Positions 5,134 to 5,173 of a stretch of 5,173 nt of DNA are shown here, one piece after another (within the stretch, counting starts at the first letter, position 1; every line of letters begins with the position of its first letter). The translations under genes were made by a program, and so were the position numbers. Below the pieces are notes generated by a model. That model was given only the letters and a program-made list of their open reading frames with translations, did no database searches and was not told the origin of the DNA. Origin of the DNA: Chloroflexia bacterium (GTDB lineage: Bacteria; Chloroflexota; Chloroflexia; Thermomicrobiales; UBA6265); the NCBI GenBank assembly GCA_013696525.1, contig JACCYK010000160.1, forward strand, positions 1 to 5,173. The letters are read 5' to 3'.

Positions 5134-5173
5134 CAGAGCAACTTCCTCACCAATTGTCGCGGCTGGCTGCCAC
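5134..5173 (-). other. Right edge upstream of plsX, possible end of another gene
   Basis: Reading leftward, one frame ends in LVRKLLW with a TGA at 5132-5130 that overlaps the plsX GTG by the GTGA tetranucleotide. Another frame ends in SRDNW with TGA at 5149-5147, within the plsX ribosome-binding site. Either could be the C-terminus of an upstream co-transcribed gene, and forty bases are too few to decide. Confidence 0.25.

Noticed and set aside
1..5173. CRISPR array, insertion sequence, toxin-antitoxin, phage or defence module
   Set aside because: No regularly spaced repeats, transposase motifs, terminal inverted repeats or unknown gene pairs were seen; every substantial coding region belongs to a well-known housekeeping or metabolic family.

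Overview
The window reads as an ordinary chromosomal stretch of a high-GC bacterium. Protein-level resemblance (an IF3 with the block ELKEVRIRPKIDDHD, a compact infC-rpmI-rplT cluster followed by a SpoU-family methyltransferase, and frequent GTG starts) makes me favour Chloroflexota, perhaps the Thermomicrobia/Sphaerobacter side. This is an impression from reading, not from a search. The GC richness opens long spurious frames on both strands, including an apparent 561-codon minus-strand frame across the ribosomal genes, which I reject.

Layout from left to right: (1) kynU (116-1423, +), a full-length kynureninase. (2) A 239-nt intergenic region (1424-1662) holding a plausible sigma70-type promoter and an approximately 170-nt structured 5' leader. 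(3) The IF3 operon: infC (1663-2244), rpmI/L35 (2216-2422), rplT/L20 (2471-2842), then a SpoU/TrmH-family rRNA 2'-O-methyltransferase (2852-3661) starting 9 nt after the L20 stop. (4) A 135-nt intergenic region with a weak terminator-like hairpin, a candidate promoter and two near-identical palindromes, TGACCAC-N2-GTGGT. (5) An HU-type DNA-binding protein (3797-4075, +). (6) plsX (4096-5133, -), convergent with the HU gene and entering from the right edge; it is the last gene of a leftward transcript whose upstream part lies outside the window.

The core (infC to methyltransferase) is a translation and ribosome-biogenesis operon: an initiation factor, two large-subunit proteins and an RNA-modifying enzyme. 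kynU (tryptophan/kynurenine catabolism), HU (nucleoid architecture) and plsX (phospholipid synthesis) are separate transcription units.

I see no mobile element, CRISPR array, tRNA, phage gene or defence system, and no sign of a novel multigene system. The points most worth a second look are regulatory: infC appears to start with the rare AUU codon that is also used in E. coli, its leader has several hairpins including a possible pseudoknot, and the HU gene is preceded by a matched pair of 12-bp palindromes placed like twin operators.
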